DNA from: Berberis thunbergii
Lineage: Eukaryota > Streptophyta > Magnoliopsida > Ranunculales > Berberidaceae
Reading direction: 5' to 3'
Length of the DNA: 64,000 nt
NCBI GenBank assembly: GCA_003290165.1
Contig: QNQO01000548.1
Span: 496,001-560,000 of the forward strand
Shown here: piece by piece, positions 1 to 13,600 of the stretch
Layout: every line of letters starts with the position of its first letter
Numbering within the stretch: the first letter of the stretch is position 1
Translations under genes and position numbers: made by a program
Notes under the pieces: model-generated
What the model was told of the DNA's origin: nothing
Database searches by the model: none
The model's input: the letters and a program-made list of their open reading frames with translations, nothing else

Positions 1-243
1 TTTGCAGTCAGTTTTAACATCCCATATTTGTTGAGTGACAACACCTTTTTGTGGGTGTTTTTCTCTCTTGAGACCATGCTTACAACAAACATACACTGCA
101 TTGATAATTATCTTATCTATTCTGATCTTATTCGAGTAGTCCTTCCTAACTCCAAAGCCCATTTTTTTCCAGTATTCCCAACCACATTCTAATTAATCAA
201 ACATCATGCCCACACTTGGATCATCAACATCCATAGCATCCAT
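1..243 (-). pseudogene. FAR1-type DNA-binding domain fragment (FRS or MULE-derived), broken
   Basis: Translating the minus strand from an ATG at 243-241 gives an acidic start (MDAMDVDDPSVGMMFD), an in-frame TAA at 195-193, and then a readable stretch with WEYWKKMGFGVRKDYSNK followed by VYVCCKHGLKRE and a later Cys near the window edge. This matches the N-terminal WRKY/GCM1-like zinc-finger domain of FAR1/FHY3-related proteins, which descend from Mutator-like transposases: the PxVGMxF entry, the GFxxRxxxSNK motif and the VCCKxGxKR motif are in the right order. Compared with the family, a few residues seem lost between FD and the WEYW block, where the stop lies. The rest of the gene would lie left of the window. 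The stop and the repeat-only surroundings favour a relic. A spliced live gene is possible but less likely. Confidence 0.62.
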
Positions 244-544
244 GCCAACTAACACAAATATTCTGCATTTTGCGAATTTTCTCTCATCAATGATAAATTG
301 TTACACATATAATCAAAACATCACAAATATCACAAATATGAGGCTGAAGAAAATGGAAAGAGAATATAACTCGTTTGTATTCAAGAAAAACAATAAAAAA
401 ATGAAAGAACAAGCCTTACCAGTGCAAACTCTATCATCACTGCAAACAATCAGGAAAATCTATCATGAGGGTTTCAAGTTTTAGCAATCAAATTCCGAAA
501 GAGATTATATAGCAACATACATTTAAAGGATACCATTGCAAATT
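244..544. other. AT-rich spacer, no gene recognised
   Basis: This stretch lies upstream of the FAR1-type fragment on the minus strand and may hold its leader. It is AT-rich with runs such as CATCACAAATATCACAAATA. The 92-codon open frame across it on the plus strand has no recognisable domain and antisenses the FAR1 fragment, so it is not called. Confidence 0.5.
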
Positions 545-881
545 GGAATGTTGTTATGGGTGTAGGTTGGTGTTTGCAACCAGTTTCAATGCCAAATCTC
601 GAGCAAGAGGGAGGAAGAGAAGGGTGGTGGGTGTACGTCAGTGTTTGCAGCCTGATTTGAGGTAGAAACTCGAACAAGAGGAAGGAAGAAAACCTCTTCT
701 TCACGGTCTGTCTGGAAGGTTGTTAAGGCTGTAGGTCAGTATTTACAACCAGTTTCGATGCCAAATCTCGAGCAAGAGGGAACAAAAGAAAGGGGGTCAG
801 TGTACGTTGGTGTTTGCAGCCTGATTCGACGCCGAAACTCAAGCAAGAGAAAGGAAGAAAACCTCTTTTTCATGGTCTGTT
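545..881. repeat. Two-copy tandem repeat, 169-bp unit
   Basis: Copy 1 starts at 545 and copy 2 at 714. Both run from GGAA(T/G)GTTGTTA through TGTAGGT, CAACCAGTTTC, GCCAAATCTCGAGCAAGAGG and GTTTGCAGCCTGATT to AAACCTCTT and GGTCTGT. Within each unit two similar halves recur (a 'TGTTTGCA(A/G)CC ... CTCGA(A)CAAGAGG' motif about 85 bp apart), so the unit itself looks like an older duplication. Confidence 0.8.
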
Positions 882-1120
882 TCCCGCCACTCTCCCTTCC
901 AAAAATATCTTTCCCCTACCAAAACATTTGTTGAGATTTTTATTTTCAGATTCATCGATCTGAGCCGTTCAACAGATCCGACAGCTATAATAGATTGTTG
1001 AAAAATTTTCTTTTTAAATCCATCGATCTGAGCAGTCCATCAGATCCCACGGTTGTAATAGATGCGCATGACCCCCTCCTGTGATTTGTGCGCAGGAGCT
1101 CCCCCAGATCCATCTATTCT
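882..1120. repeat. Spacer with two imperfect copies of a CATCGATCTGAGC motif
   Basis: Around 953 and 1020 two related ~65-bp segments occur, each with CATCGATCTGAG, then CAGATCC and a (T/G)ATAATAGAT-like tail. The stretch ends with TGATTTGTGCGCAGGAGCTC. No gene is visible. It resembles non-coding plant repeat DNA next to transposons, but I cannot assign a family. Confidence 0.45.
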
Positions 1121-4100
1121 CTTAGATTTTGAACAAGAAGGATCTAAAAAATAATGCATCAGGTAGGTGTAACACCTACAACATCTCCCGTGGAACATGG
1201 TATAATGTACAATATTTCCATTGAGCTACTAGCGTTTCGTTGCTCGTCTTTAGTATGCTATTATTTATCTTAATATCATAAAATACATTAATGTTTGGGA
1301 GTTTGAATTAATGACTAAGAAAATGAAAATGCTTGCAACTTCTTTCGCGTGTCCTCATGCCCATAAAGACATGTATCTAGCGAGCTAGTAGCTATTCATG
1401 GTACTTTATGTACCATAGATGTATGTATGCAATCTAGTGAACTAGTAGCTATCCATGGTGCTTTCTTGACAATGGAGAATATAAAGTTGTATTCCTTTAA
1501 TAAATATAATTAATACAATAATTTGTGTACGGTTTTGACATATTTGAAGCACACATGTTTAGCTTGATTTCTTGATTTTCAAGTAAGATTGGATTTAAAA
1601 GTTCAACTTCTCCAAATATGGATAGATGTTCTTGCTATTATCAACAAGATATAACTAGATTGTGCCTAACTAAGACGTACTCCCACTAGATTGTGCCAAA
1701 CTAAGACGTACTCCCACAAATATGAAGCCTTACTTGAGCGGATTGCTTGGCTAAGCGAATTATCTGTGGAGTTAGCAGGTAGGAGAAAGTCGCAAATTTC
1801 AGGTTTGTTTCATAGTGCTACTAGTTATTAGTGGCAAAATTTTCATTATTGTAGAGTCGATGGGCTTACTCACCTTATCATCTAAACTAATAGCTATTTA
1901 ATTGGAATGAAGTAAAAACTACTTAATGTCGAAATATGTGAATAAGTTTATCCCTTAGATTTTTTGATTGCCCTTAATCAATGTGCTGATTTTTGCGGAT
2001 ATGAATTTGTTATGATATTTAAATTTACAAAAATCATAATTTAGTTCATCAGTTAGGTGTCATAAAGAGAGATTTCTAATCGAAGTTGTCACCAATGTTG
2101 TTGTCACTGTATGCCATGATATATCTAGAGATATATGTGAATATTGAGAAGTAGGTATAATAGCCATGATATATCTAGAGATATACGTGAATGTTGGAAA
2201 GCAGGTATAATATTGTTGAGTGTGTCGTAAAGGTATGTGTTCTCTTAAATTCTTAACGAAAAGAATATAAAAAAAAGTCAAACCTACAACATCCATCGTG
2301 GAATGTGTTATAATATACAACATTTTCCATTGAGTATCTTAGCATTTCGTTGCTCAACTTTAGTATTCTATTATTTATCTTAGCATTTCCATTGAGTTAC
2401 TAGCATATCATGCTTAGTTTTGGACTTAGAAGTAACTAAGAAAACAAAAATGCTCGCAACTTCTTTTGCGCATGGTCATGTACCATAAAAACATGTATCT
2501 AGTGTGATAGCAGCTATTCATGGTGCTTTTATGTACCATGGATCCATGTATGCAATCTAGTGAGCTAGTAGCTATTCATGGTGCTTCCTTGAATTGATAA
2601 TATAAAGTTGTACTCCTATAATAAAATATAATTAATATAATAATTTATGTTTGATTTTGACATATGTGAAACACACATGTTTTGCTTGATTTCTTTAATA
2701 AAATATAACGAATATAATAAAAGATTGGAGTTAAAAAAAATTTATTTCTGTAAAATATTGATTGATGTTCTTGCTATTGTAAACAAGATGTAACTAGATA
2801 GTGCCAAACTAAGACGTATTCCCACAACTATTGAGCCTTACATGAGCAAATAGCCTGGCTTAGCGAATTATCAATGGAATTAGCAGTAGCAGAATGTCGC
2901 CAATTCTAAGTTAGTTTCGTAGAGCTAAAAGTTATCAGTGTCAAAATTGTCGGTTTTGTAGAGTCGATGGGTTTACTTTTCTTACCATTTATACTAATAG
3001 CTATTTAACTTGGGAATATGTAAATACGTTTATTGCCTTATATTTTTCGATTGCCCTTAATCAATGTGATGAACTTTGAGGACATGCATCTATTACGATA
3101 ATTGAATTTACAAAAAAATCAACTTTTAGTTCATCTGTTACGTGTCCTAAAATAGGAGTTGTAATCGAAGTTGTTACTGTATTCATGATATCTATAGAGA
3201 TACATATGAAAATTGGGAAGCAGGTATATTATTGTTGAGTGTGTCGTAAAAGCATGTATTATCTTAGATTCTTAACAAGAAGGAAAAAGAATAATGCGCT
3301 AGGTAGGAGCCGAACCAACATCTTCCGTGGAATGTGGTTTAAAGTACAACATTTCCTTTGAGCTACTGGCGCTTCACTGCTCCTCTTTATTATTTTTATT
3401 TTTCTTAATATCATATAATATATTAATGTTAGTTTGGGACATAGAATTAGTGACTAAGAAATGAAAATGCTTGCAACTTTGTTCGCGTTTCCTCATGTCC
3501 CATAAAGACATGTATAAAGTGAGCTAGTAGTTATTCATGGTGCTTTTATGTACTGTGGATGGATGTATGCAATCTTTTGAGCTAGTAGCTTTTTACTGCA
3601 CTGACAATAAAGAATATGAAGTTATATTCCTTTAATATAATATAATGAATATAATAATTTGTCTATGGTTTTTACATATGTGGAGCACACATGTTTAGCT
3701 TGATTTCAAGTAAGATTGAAGTCAAAAAGTTTTTCCCACAAATATCAATTGTTGTTCTTGCTATTCTCAACAAGATATAACATGATTGTTCCAAACCAAA
3801 GTACTCCCATAAATTTGAATCCTTAGTCAAGTGGATTGTCTCGCTAAGAGAATTATCCGAGGAGTAGGCATGTAGGAGAATTACGCCTATTCCTAGTTAG
3901 TTTCATAGAGCTCCAAGTGATTAGTGGAAAAATTGTCATTATTGTATAGTCGAGGGGCTTATTCATCTAACCGTCTATACTAATAATTATTTAACTAAAA
4001 AAAAGTAAAATGTAGTTAACTTGTGAATATGTGGAGAAGTTTATTCAATTACATCTCTTAATTGCCCTTAATCTATGTGCTAATTTCTGAGGAACATGAA

Positions 4101-4677
4101 TCTATTACAATCGATTGTATCTACAAAAGATCTGCTTTTAGTTTACCCGTTATGTGTCTCAAAATAGGAGTTGTAATCGAAGTAGTCACCAATGTAGTTG
4201 TCAATGTATCCCATGATGTCTTGGAAGATGTATGCAAAAATTTGGAAACAAGTATAGTGTACTATGAGTTCGTCGTGTAAGCATGTATTCTTCTAGATTA
4301 TTAACAAGAAGGAAAAAAGATAATGTGCCTGGAAGGAATCAAACCTACAAATCTACCGTGCAACGTGGTATACACTTTATTGAATCGTTGCTCGTCTTTA
4401 GTATTCTATTATTTATCTTAATATCATATAATACATAATGTTTAGTTTGGGACATAGAAGTGACAAAGAAAATGAAAATGCTTGCAACTTCATTCATGTG
4501 TCCTCATAAAATATTGGAAAGGCCAAACTAAGACGTATTCCCACAAATCTGAAGCCTTCATTGAGCGGATTGTCTGGCCAAGCAAATTATCCATGCAATT
4601 AACTGGGAGAAGAAAGTCGCCAATTCCATGTTAGTATCAAAGTGCTACTAGTTATTACTGGTAAATTTGTCATTATT
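1121..4677. repeat. Long-period tandem repeat, ~1.02-1.12 kb unit, 3 full copies plus 1 deleted copy
   Basis: Unit starts marked by CTTAGATT-like sequence followed by AACAAGAAGGA lie at about 1121, 2243, 3263 and 4291, giving spacings of 1122, 1020 and 1028 bp. Shared landmarks in order are CCGTGGAA, GAGCTACTAGCG, AATGAAAATGCTTGCAACTT, GAGCTAGTAGCTATTCATGG, GACATATGTG, CTAAGACGTA(C/T)TCCCA, and CATGATATCTAGAGATA. The first unit is longer because it carries local duplications near 1662-1730 (CTAAGACGTACTCCCA twice) and 2113-2210 (the GATATATCTAGAGATATA segment twice). The fourth unit skips from TCCTCATAAA (about 4510) straight to CCAAACTAAGACG, an internal loss of several hundred bases. Units are AT-rich with no conserved reading frame, so short open frames inside are not genes. 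Confidence 0.85.
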
Positions 4678-7600
4678 ATGGTATCCACGTGGTTAGAAGT
4701 CAAACGAAGTCCATTTGGTCACTCAAATCGTATTCTCCGATTGCACTCATATTGTCTACCAATTGAGTTTACAACGTACAAACGAGTTTTCCTCCTTTAT
4801 TAAGCACAACCAAACATTCTGGTTGGGGCCAACATGTTGCATTTGTCACTATTAAGGTACCCACACGGTTAGACGTCAAACGAAGCCCATTTTGTAAATC
4901 AAATCAACGAATTCTCGGATTGCACCCAAATTAGCCTCCAATTGAGCCTACAACGTACAAACAATTTTTCCTTCTTCGTCAAACGAAGTTCCTTTGGTGA
5001 CTCAAATCCACTTATTCTTGGATTTCACCCAAATTGGCCTCCAATTTAGCCTACAATGTACAAACGAGTTTTCCTTCTTCGTTAAGCACAATCAAACATG
5101 TTTGTTGAGTCAAACATTTTGCATTTGTCATTATTAAGGTACCCACGCGGTTAGAAGTCAACAAAACTTTTTGGTTGAGGCCAATATGTTGAATTTGTCA
5201 TTATTAAGGTAACCACTTGGTTAGAGGTCAAACGAAGTCCATTTGGTCACTCAAATCGTCGTATTCTCTTATTGCACCCAAATTGGCCTCCAATTTAGCC
5301 TACAATGTACAATCGAGTTTTCCTTTTTCATTAAGCACAACCAAAATTTTCGGTTGAGGCCAACATGTTGCATTTGTCATTAATAAGGTACCTATGCGGT
5401 TAGATGTTAAACAAAGCCCATTTGAATACTCAAATCCTCGTATTGTCGGATTGCACCCAAATTGGCCTCCAATTGACCCTACAACGTACAAACGAGTTTT
5501 CCTTATTCGTTAAGCACAACCAAAATTCTTTGTCGATGCCAAAATGTTGCATTTTTCTTTATTAAGGCAGTGATGAAGTCCATTTGGTCACTCAAATCCG
5601 TGTATTCTTCGATTGCACCCAAATTGGCCTCCTTTTGAGCCTACAACGTACAAACGAGTTTTCATTCTTCATTAAGCACAACCTAACTTTTTGGTTGAGG
5701 CCAACATGTTGCATTTATCATTATTAAGGTACCCACATAGTTAGAAGTCAAATGAAGTCCATTTGGTCACTCAAATCCTCGTATTATCCAATTGGACCCA
5801 AATTGGCCTCCAATTGAGCCTTCACTGTACAAATGAGTTTTCCTTTTTCGTTAGGCAAAACCAAACTTTTTGGTTGAGGCTAACATGTTACATTTTCATT
5901 ATTAAGGTACCCACGATGTTAGAAGTCAAATGAAGTTTATTTGGTCACTTAAATCCTCATATTATCCGATTGCACCCAAATTGGCCTCCAATTGAGCCTA
6001 TAACGTACAAACGAGTTTTCCTATTTCGTTAAGCACAACCAAACTTTTGGCTGAAGGCAAAATGTTTCATTTGACATTATTAAGGCACCCATGCGGTTAG
6101 AAATCAAAAGAAGTCTATTTGGTAACTCAAATCCTTGTATTCTCCGATTGTACCCAAATTGCCCTCTAATTTAGTCTACAACGTAAAAACATGTTTTCCT
6201 TTTTCGTTAAGCACAACCAAACTTTTTGGTTGAGGCCAACATGTTTCATTTGTCATTATTAAGGTACCCACGTGGTTAGACGACAAACGAAGCCCATTTG
6301 GTCACTCAAATCAATGTATTCTAGGATTGCACCCAAATTGGCTTCCAATTGAGTCCAAAACGTACAAACGAGTTTCCCTTATTCGTTAAGAAAAACCAAG
6401 CTTGTCTATTGAGTCCAACATGTAGCATTTGTCATAATTAAGGTAACCACGTGGTTAGAATTCTAAGGAAGTTCATATGGTGACTCAAGTCCTTGTATTC
6501 TCGGATTGCACCCTAATTGACCTCCAATTTAGCCAACAACATACAAACGAGTTATACTTCTTTGTTAAGCACAATCAAACATGTTTGTTGAGTCAAACAT
6601 TTTGCATTTGTCATTATTAAGGTACCCATGGGGTTAGAAGTCAACAAAATATTTTGGTTGAGGCCAACATGTTGAATTTGTCATTATTAAGGTACCCACT
6701 TGGTTAGAGGTCAAACGCAGTCCATTTCGTCACTCAAATCCTCGTATTCCCCGATTGCACCAAAATTAGCCTACAACATAAAATCGATTTTTCCTTTTTC
6801 GTTAAGCACGACCAAACTTTTTGGTTGAGATAAACATGTTGCATTTGTCATTATTTAGGTACCCACGCGGTTAGAAGTAAAATGAAGTCCATTTGGTAAC
6901 TCAAATCCTCGTATTCTCCGATTGTACCCAAATTGCCCTATAATTTTGTCTACAACGTAAAAACAAGTTTTCCTTCTTCGTTAAGCACAACCAAACCTTT
7001 TGTTTGAGGCCAACATGTTTCATTTGTCATTATTAAGGTACCCACGTGGGTTAGACGACAAACGAAGCCCATTTGGTCACTCAAATCCTTGTATTATCGG
7101 ATTGCACCCAAATTGGCTTCCAATTGAGTCCAAAACGTACAAACGAGTTTTCATTCTTCGTTAAGAATAACCAAACTTGTTTATTGAGTCCAACATGTAG
7201 CATTTGTCATTATTAGGGTAACCATATGGTTAGAATTCTAAGGAAGTTCATATGGTGACTCAAATCCTTGTATTCTCGGATTGCACCCAATTAACCTCCA
7301 ATTGAGCCAACAACATACAAACGAGTTATCCTTATTTGTTAAGCACAATCAAACATGTTTGTTGAGTCAAACATTTTTCATTTATCATTATTAAGGTACC
7401 CATGGGGTTAGAAGTCAACAAAATATTTTGGTTGAGGCCAACATGTTAAATTTGTCATTATTAAGGTACCCACTTGGTTAGAGGTCAAACGCACTCCATT
7501 TGGTCACTCAAATCCTCGTATTCTCCGATTGCACCTAAATTAGCCTCCAATTTAGCATACAACGTAAAATCGATTTTTCCTTTTTCGTTAAGCATGACCA

Positions 7601-10600
7601 AAATTTTTGGTTGAGGTAAACATGTTGCATTTGTCATTATTTAGGTACCCACGCGGTTAGAAGTCAAATGAAGTCCATTTGGTCACTCAAATCTTAGTAT
7701 TCTCCGATTGGACCCAAATTGGCCTCCAATTGAGCCTTCAATGTACAAACAAATTTTTCTTCTTCATTAAGCACAACCAAACTTTTTGGTTGAGACCAAC
7801 ATGTTACATTTTTCATTATTAAATTATCCACGAGGTTAGAAGTCAAACGAAGTCTATTTGGTCACTCAAATCCTCATATTATCCGATTACACCCAAATTG
7901 ACCTCCAATTGAGCCTATAATGTACAAACAAGTTTTCCTTTTTTGTTAAGAACAAGCAAAATTTGGCTGAGGCCAACCTGTTTCATTTGTCTTTATTAAG
8001 GTACCCATGCGGTTTGAAATCAAACAAAGTCCATTTGGTCACTTAAATCCTCGTATTCTCTGATTGTACCCAAATTGGCCACTAATTTAGCCAACAACGT
8101 AAAAACGAGTTTTCCTTCTTCGTTAAGAACAAAAAACTTTTTGGTTTACACCAACATGTTGCATTTGTCATTATTAAGGTACCCACATGGTTAGACGTCA
8201 AATGAAGCTCATTTGGTCACTCAAATCCTTGTATTCTCGGATTGCACCCAAATTGGCCTCCAATTGAGCCTAAAACGTACAAATGAGTTTTTCTTCTTCG
8301 TTATGCATAACTAAAGTTGTATGTTGAGGCCAACATGTAGCATCTATCATTATTAAGGTACCCACGCGGTTAGAATTCTAACGAAGTCCATTTGGTGACT
8401 CAAATTCTTGTATTCTCGGATTGCACCCAAATTGAACCTACAACGTACAAACGAGTTTTCATTTTTTGTTAAGCACAATAAAACATGTTTGTTGAGTCAA
8501 ACATGTTGCAGTTGTCATTAGTAAGGTCCCATGCGGTCAGATGTCAAACGAAGTCCATTGGGTCACTCAAATCCTCGTATTCTCCGATTGCATTCAAATT
8601 GGACTCTAATTGAGCCTCCAACGCACAAATGAGTTTTCCTTCTTCATCAAACGATGTCCCTTTGGTGGTTCAAATCCTCGTATTCTCGGATTGCATCCAA
8701 ATTGGCTTCCAATGAAACCTACAACATACAAACGAGTTTTACTTCTTCGGTAAGCACAACCAAACTTGTTTGTTGAGGCCAACATGTTGCATTGTCATTA
8801 TTAAGGTACCCACGCAATTAGATGTCAAACGAATTCCATTTGGTCACTCAAATCCTCCTATTCTTCGATTGGACCCAAATTAGCCTCCAATTGAACCTTC
8901 AACGTACAAATGAGTTTTCCTTCTTCCTTAAGCAAACCTAAATTTTTGGTTATGGCTAACAAGTTACATTTGTCATTATTAAGGTAGTCACGTGGTTAGA
9001 AGTCAAACGAAGTCCATTTGGCCACTAAAATCCTCATTTTCTCTGATGGCACCCAAATTGGCCTCCAATTGAGCATACAACTTACAAACGAGTTTTCCTT
9101 CTTCGTCAAATGAAGTTCCTTTGGTGACTCAAATCCTCATATTCTCGGATTGCACCCAAATTGGCCTCCAAATGAGCCTACAACGTACAAACGAGTTTTT
9201 CCTTCTTCATCAAATGAAGTCCCTTTGGTGACTCAAATCATTGTATTCTCGGATTTCAGCCAAATTGGCCTCCAACTTATCCTACAACGTACAAATGAGT
9301 CTTTCATCTTCGTTAAGCACAATCAAAATTGTTTGTTGAGGCTAACATGTTGAATTTGTCTGTATTAAGGTACCCATGCTGTTAGAAGTTAAACAAAGTC
9401 CATTCGGCGAATCAAATCCTCGTATTCTCGAATTGCACCTAAATTGGCCTACAACTGTGCCTACAACGTACAAACGAGTTTTCCTTTTTTGTTAAGCACA
9501 ACCAAAATTTTTTGTTGAAGCCAACATGTTTCATTTGTCATTATTAAGGTACCCACTGAGTTATAAGTCAAACGTAGTCCATTTGGCCACTCAAATCCTC
9601 GTATTATCTAATTGGGCCCAAATTGGCCTCCAATTGAGTATACAACGTACAAACGAGTTTCTGTCTTCGTTAAGCACAACCAAACTTCTTGGTTGAGTCC
9701 AACATGTTGCATTTGTCATTATTAAGGTACTCACGTGGTTAGAAGTCAAACGGAGTCCATTTGGTAACTCAAATCCTCATATTATCTGATTGCAACCAAA
9801 TTGGCCTCCAATTGAGCATTCAATCTACAAACGAGTTTTCCTTTTTCATTAAGCACAACCAAACTTCATGGTCGAGGCCATAAAGTTTCATTTGTCATAT
9901 TTAAGGTACACATGTAGTTAGAAGTCAAACGAAGTCCATTTGGTCACTCAAATCCTCATATTCTCTGATTGTACACAAATTGCCTACAATTTGGCCTACA
10001 ACGTAAAAATGAGTTTTCCTTCTGCGTTAAGACCAACAAAATTTTTGGTTGAGGCCAACATGTTGCATTTTTCATTATTATGATACTCACATGGTTAGAC
10101 GTCAAACGAAGCCCATTTGGTCACTCAAATCCTCGTATTCTCGGATTGCACCCAAATTGGCCTCCAATTGAGCCTACAACATACAAACGAGCTATCCTTC
10201 TTCGTTAAGCATAACCAAACTTGTTGGTTGAGGCCAACAGGTAGCATTTGTCATTATTAAGTAACCCTCACGGTTAGAAGTCAAACAAAGTCCATTTGTC
10301 ACTAAAATCCTCGTATTCTCGGATTGCACCCAAATGGGCCTCCAATTAAGGCTACAACGTACAAACGGGTATTATTTCTTCGTTAAGCACAATCAAACAT
10401 GTTACATTTGTAATTATTAAGCTACCAAAGCGGTTAGATGTCAAACAAAGTCCATTGGGTCACTCAAATCCTCGTATTATCCAATTGCATTCAAATTGGC
10501 CTCCAATTGAGTCTCCAACGTACAAACAAGTTTTCCTTCTTCGACCAATGAAATCTCTTTCGTGACTCAAATACTCGTATTCTCGGATTGTACCCAAATT

Positions 10601-13600
10601 GGCTTCAATTAGAGCTTACAATGTACAAACGAGTTTTCCTACTTCGTTAAGCACAACCAAACTTGTTTGTTGAGGCCAACATCTTCCATTTTTAATTATT
10701 AAGGTACCCATGCGGTTATATGTCAAACGAAGTCCATTTGGTGACTCAAATCTTCGTATTCTTAGATTTGACCCAAATTGGCCTCCAATTGAGCTTTCAA
10801 CGTACAAATGAGTTTTCCTACTTCGTTAAGCACAACCAAACTTTTTGGTTGTGGCCAACATGTTACATTTGTCATTATTAAGGTACCCACGCGATTAAAA
10901 GTCAAACAAAGTCCCTTTGGTCACACAAATCCTCATATTCTCGGATTGCTACCAAATTGGCCTCCAATTGAGCCTACATCGTACAAACGATTTTTTCTTC
11001 ATCTTCAAATGAAGTCCCTTTGGTTACTCAAATCCTCGTATTCTCGGATTTCACCCAAATTGGCCTCCAATTGATTCTACAACTTACAAACAAATTTTGC
11101 ATCTTCGTTAAGCACAATCAAACTTGTTTGTTGAGGCCAACATGTAGCATTTGTCATTATTAAGGTACCCAAATAGTTAGAAATAAAACGAAGTCCATTT
11201 GGTGATTCAAATCCTCGTATTTTCGAATTGCACCCAAATGGGTCTCCAATTGAGACTACAACTTACAAACGAGTTTTTCATATTCGTTAAGCAAAACCAA
11301 AATTTTTGTTGAGTCCAAAATGTTTCATTTTCATTAATAAGGTACCCACGTAGTTAGAAGTCAAACGAAGTCCATATGGTCACTCAAATCCTCGTATTCT
11401 ACGATTGCACCCAAATTGGTCTCCAATTGAGCCTACAACGTACAAACGAGTTTTCCTTCTTCGTTAAGCACAACCAAACTTTTTAGTTGAGGCCAGCTTC
11501 TTGAAATTTTCATTATTAAAGTACCCATGCAGTTAGAAGTCAAACGAAGTCAATTTGGTCAATCAAATCCTTGTAATCTCCGATTGGAGCTATATTGTCC
11601 TCCAATTGAACCTTCAACGTAAAAACAAGTTTCCTTCTTCGTTAAGCACAATTAAATTTTTTGGTTGAGGCCAACATGTTGCATTTTTTGTTATTAAGGT
11701 TCCCGCACGGTTAGAAGTCTAACGAAGTCCATTTGGTTACTCAAATCCTTGTATTTTCCGATTACACCCAAATTGGCCTCCGATTGAGTCTACAACGTAC
11801 AAACAGGTTTTCCTTATTCTTTAAGCACAACCAAAATATTTGGTTGAGGCCAACATGTTGCATTTGTAATTATTAAGGTACCCACGCAGTGAGAAGTCAA
11901 ACGAAGTCCATTTGTCACTCAAATTCTCGTATTATCCGATTGGACCCAAATTGGCCTCCAATTGAGTCTACAACGTACAAACCAATTTTGCTTCTTTATC
12001 AAACGAAGTCCCTTTGGTGACTCAAATCCTTGTATTCTTGGATTTCACCCAAATTGTCCTCCAATTGAGCCCAAAACGTAGAAACGAGTTTTCCTTCTTC
12101 GTTAAGCACAATAAAACTTATTTGTTGAGGCCAACATCTTGCATTTGTCATTATTAAGGTACCCACATGGTTAGATGTCAAACGAAGTCCATTTTGTCAC
12201 ACAAATCCTCGCATTCTTTGATTGGCCTCCAATTGAGCCTTCAATGTACAAATGAGTTTTCCTAATTCATTAAGCAAAACCAAACTTGTTTGTTGAGGCC
12301 AGCTTGTGGCATTTGTCATTATTAAGGTACCCACGCGGTTAGAAGTCTAACAAAGTCCATTTGGTGACTCAAATCCTTATATTCTCGGATTGCAACCAAG
12401 TTTGCCTCAAATTGAGTCTACAATGTAGAAACGAGTTTTCCTTATTCGTTAAGCAAAATCTAACATGTTTGTTGAGTTAAACATGTTGCATTTGTCATTA
12501 TTAAGCTACCCAAGTGGTTAAATGTAAAAAAGCTCATTGGGTCACTCAAATCCTCGTATTCTCCGATTGCATTCAGGTTGACCTCCTATTGAATCTCCAA
12601 CGTACAAAACGTGTTTTCCTTCTTCGGCAAATGAAGTCCCTTTGGTGACTCAAAAAATCCTCGTATTCTCGGATTGTACCAAAATTGGCTTTAATTTGAG
12701 CCTACAACGTACAAACGAGTTTTTCTTATTTGTTAAGCACAACCAAACTTGTTTGTTGAGGCCAACATCTTGCATTTGTCATTATTAAGGTACCCACGTG
12801 GTTAGATGTCAAACGAAGTCCATTTTGTCACTCAAATCCTTGTATTCTTTGATTGGCCTCCAATTGAGCCTTCAACGTATAAATGAGTTTTCCTTATTCG
12901 TTAATCACAACCAAACTTTTTGGTTGAGGCCAACATGTTACATTTGTCATTATTAAGGTACCCACGCGATTAGAAGTCAAACGAAGTCCGTTTGATCCTC
13001 ATATTATCCAATTGGATCCAAATTGGCTTCCAATTGAGTCTACAACGTACAAACACGTTGTCCTTCTTCATGAAACGAAGTTCCTTTGGTGACTCATATC
13101 CTCGTATTCTTGGATTTCACCCAAATTGGCCTCCAATTGATCCTACAACATTCAAACGAGTTTTCCTTCTTCGTTAAGCACAACCAAACTTGTTTTTTGA
13201 GAACAACTTGTGGCATTTGTCATTATTAAGGTACCCACGCAGTTAGAAGTCTAACAAAGTCCATTTGGTGACTCAAATCCTTGTATTCTCGGATTGCAAC
13301 CAAATTGGCCTCCAATTGAACCTACAATGTATAAACGATTTTTCCTTCTTCGTTAAACAAAATCTAACATGTTTGTAGAGTTAAACATGTTGCATTTTTC
13401 ATTATTAAGCTACCCAAGTGGTTAAATGTAAAAAAAGTTCATTGGGTCACTCAAATCCTCGTATTCTTCGATTGCATTCAGGTTGACCTCCTATTGAATC
13501 TCCCACGTACAAAACGTGCTTTCCTTCTTCGGCAAACGAAGTCCCTTTGGTGACTCAAACTCTCGTATTTTCAGATTATACCAAATTGGCTTTAATTTGA

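Noticed and set aside
4062..4280. 72-codon open frame
   Set aside because: It lies in the 1-kb tandem repeat and is not open in the other copies.
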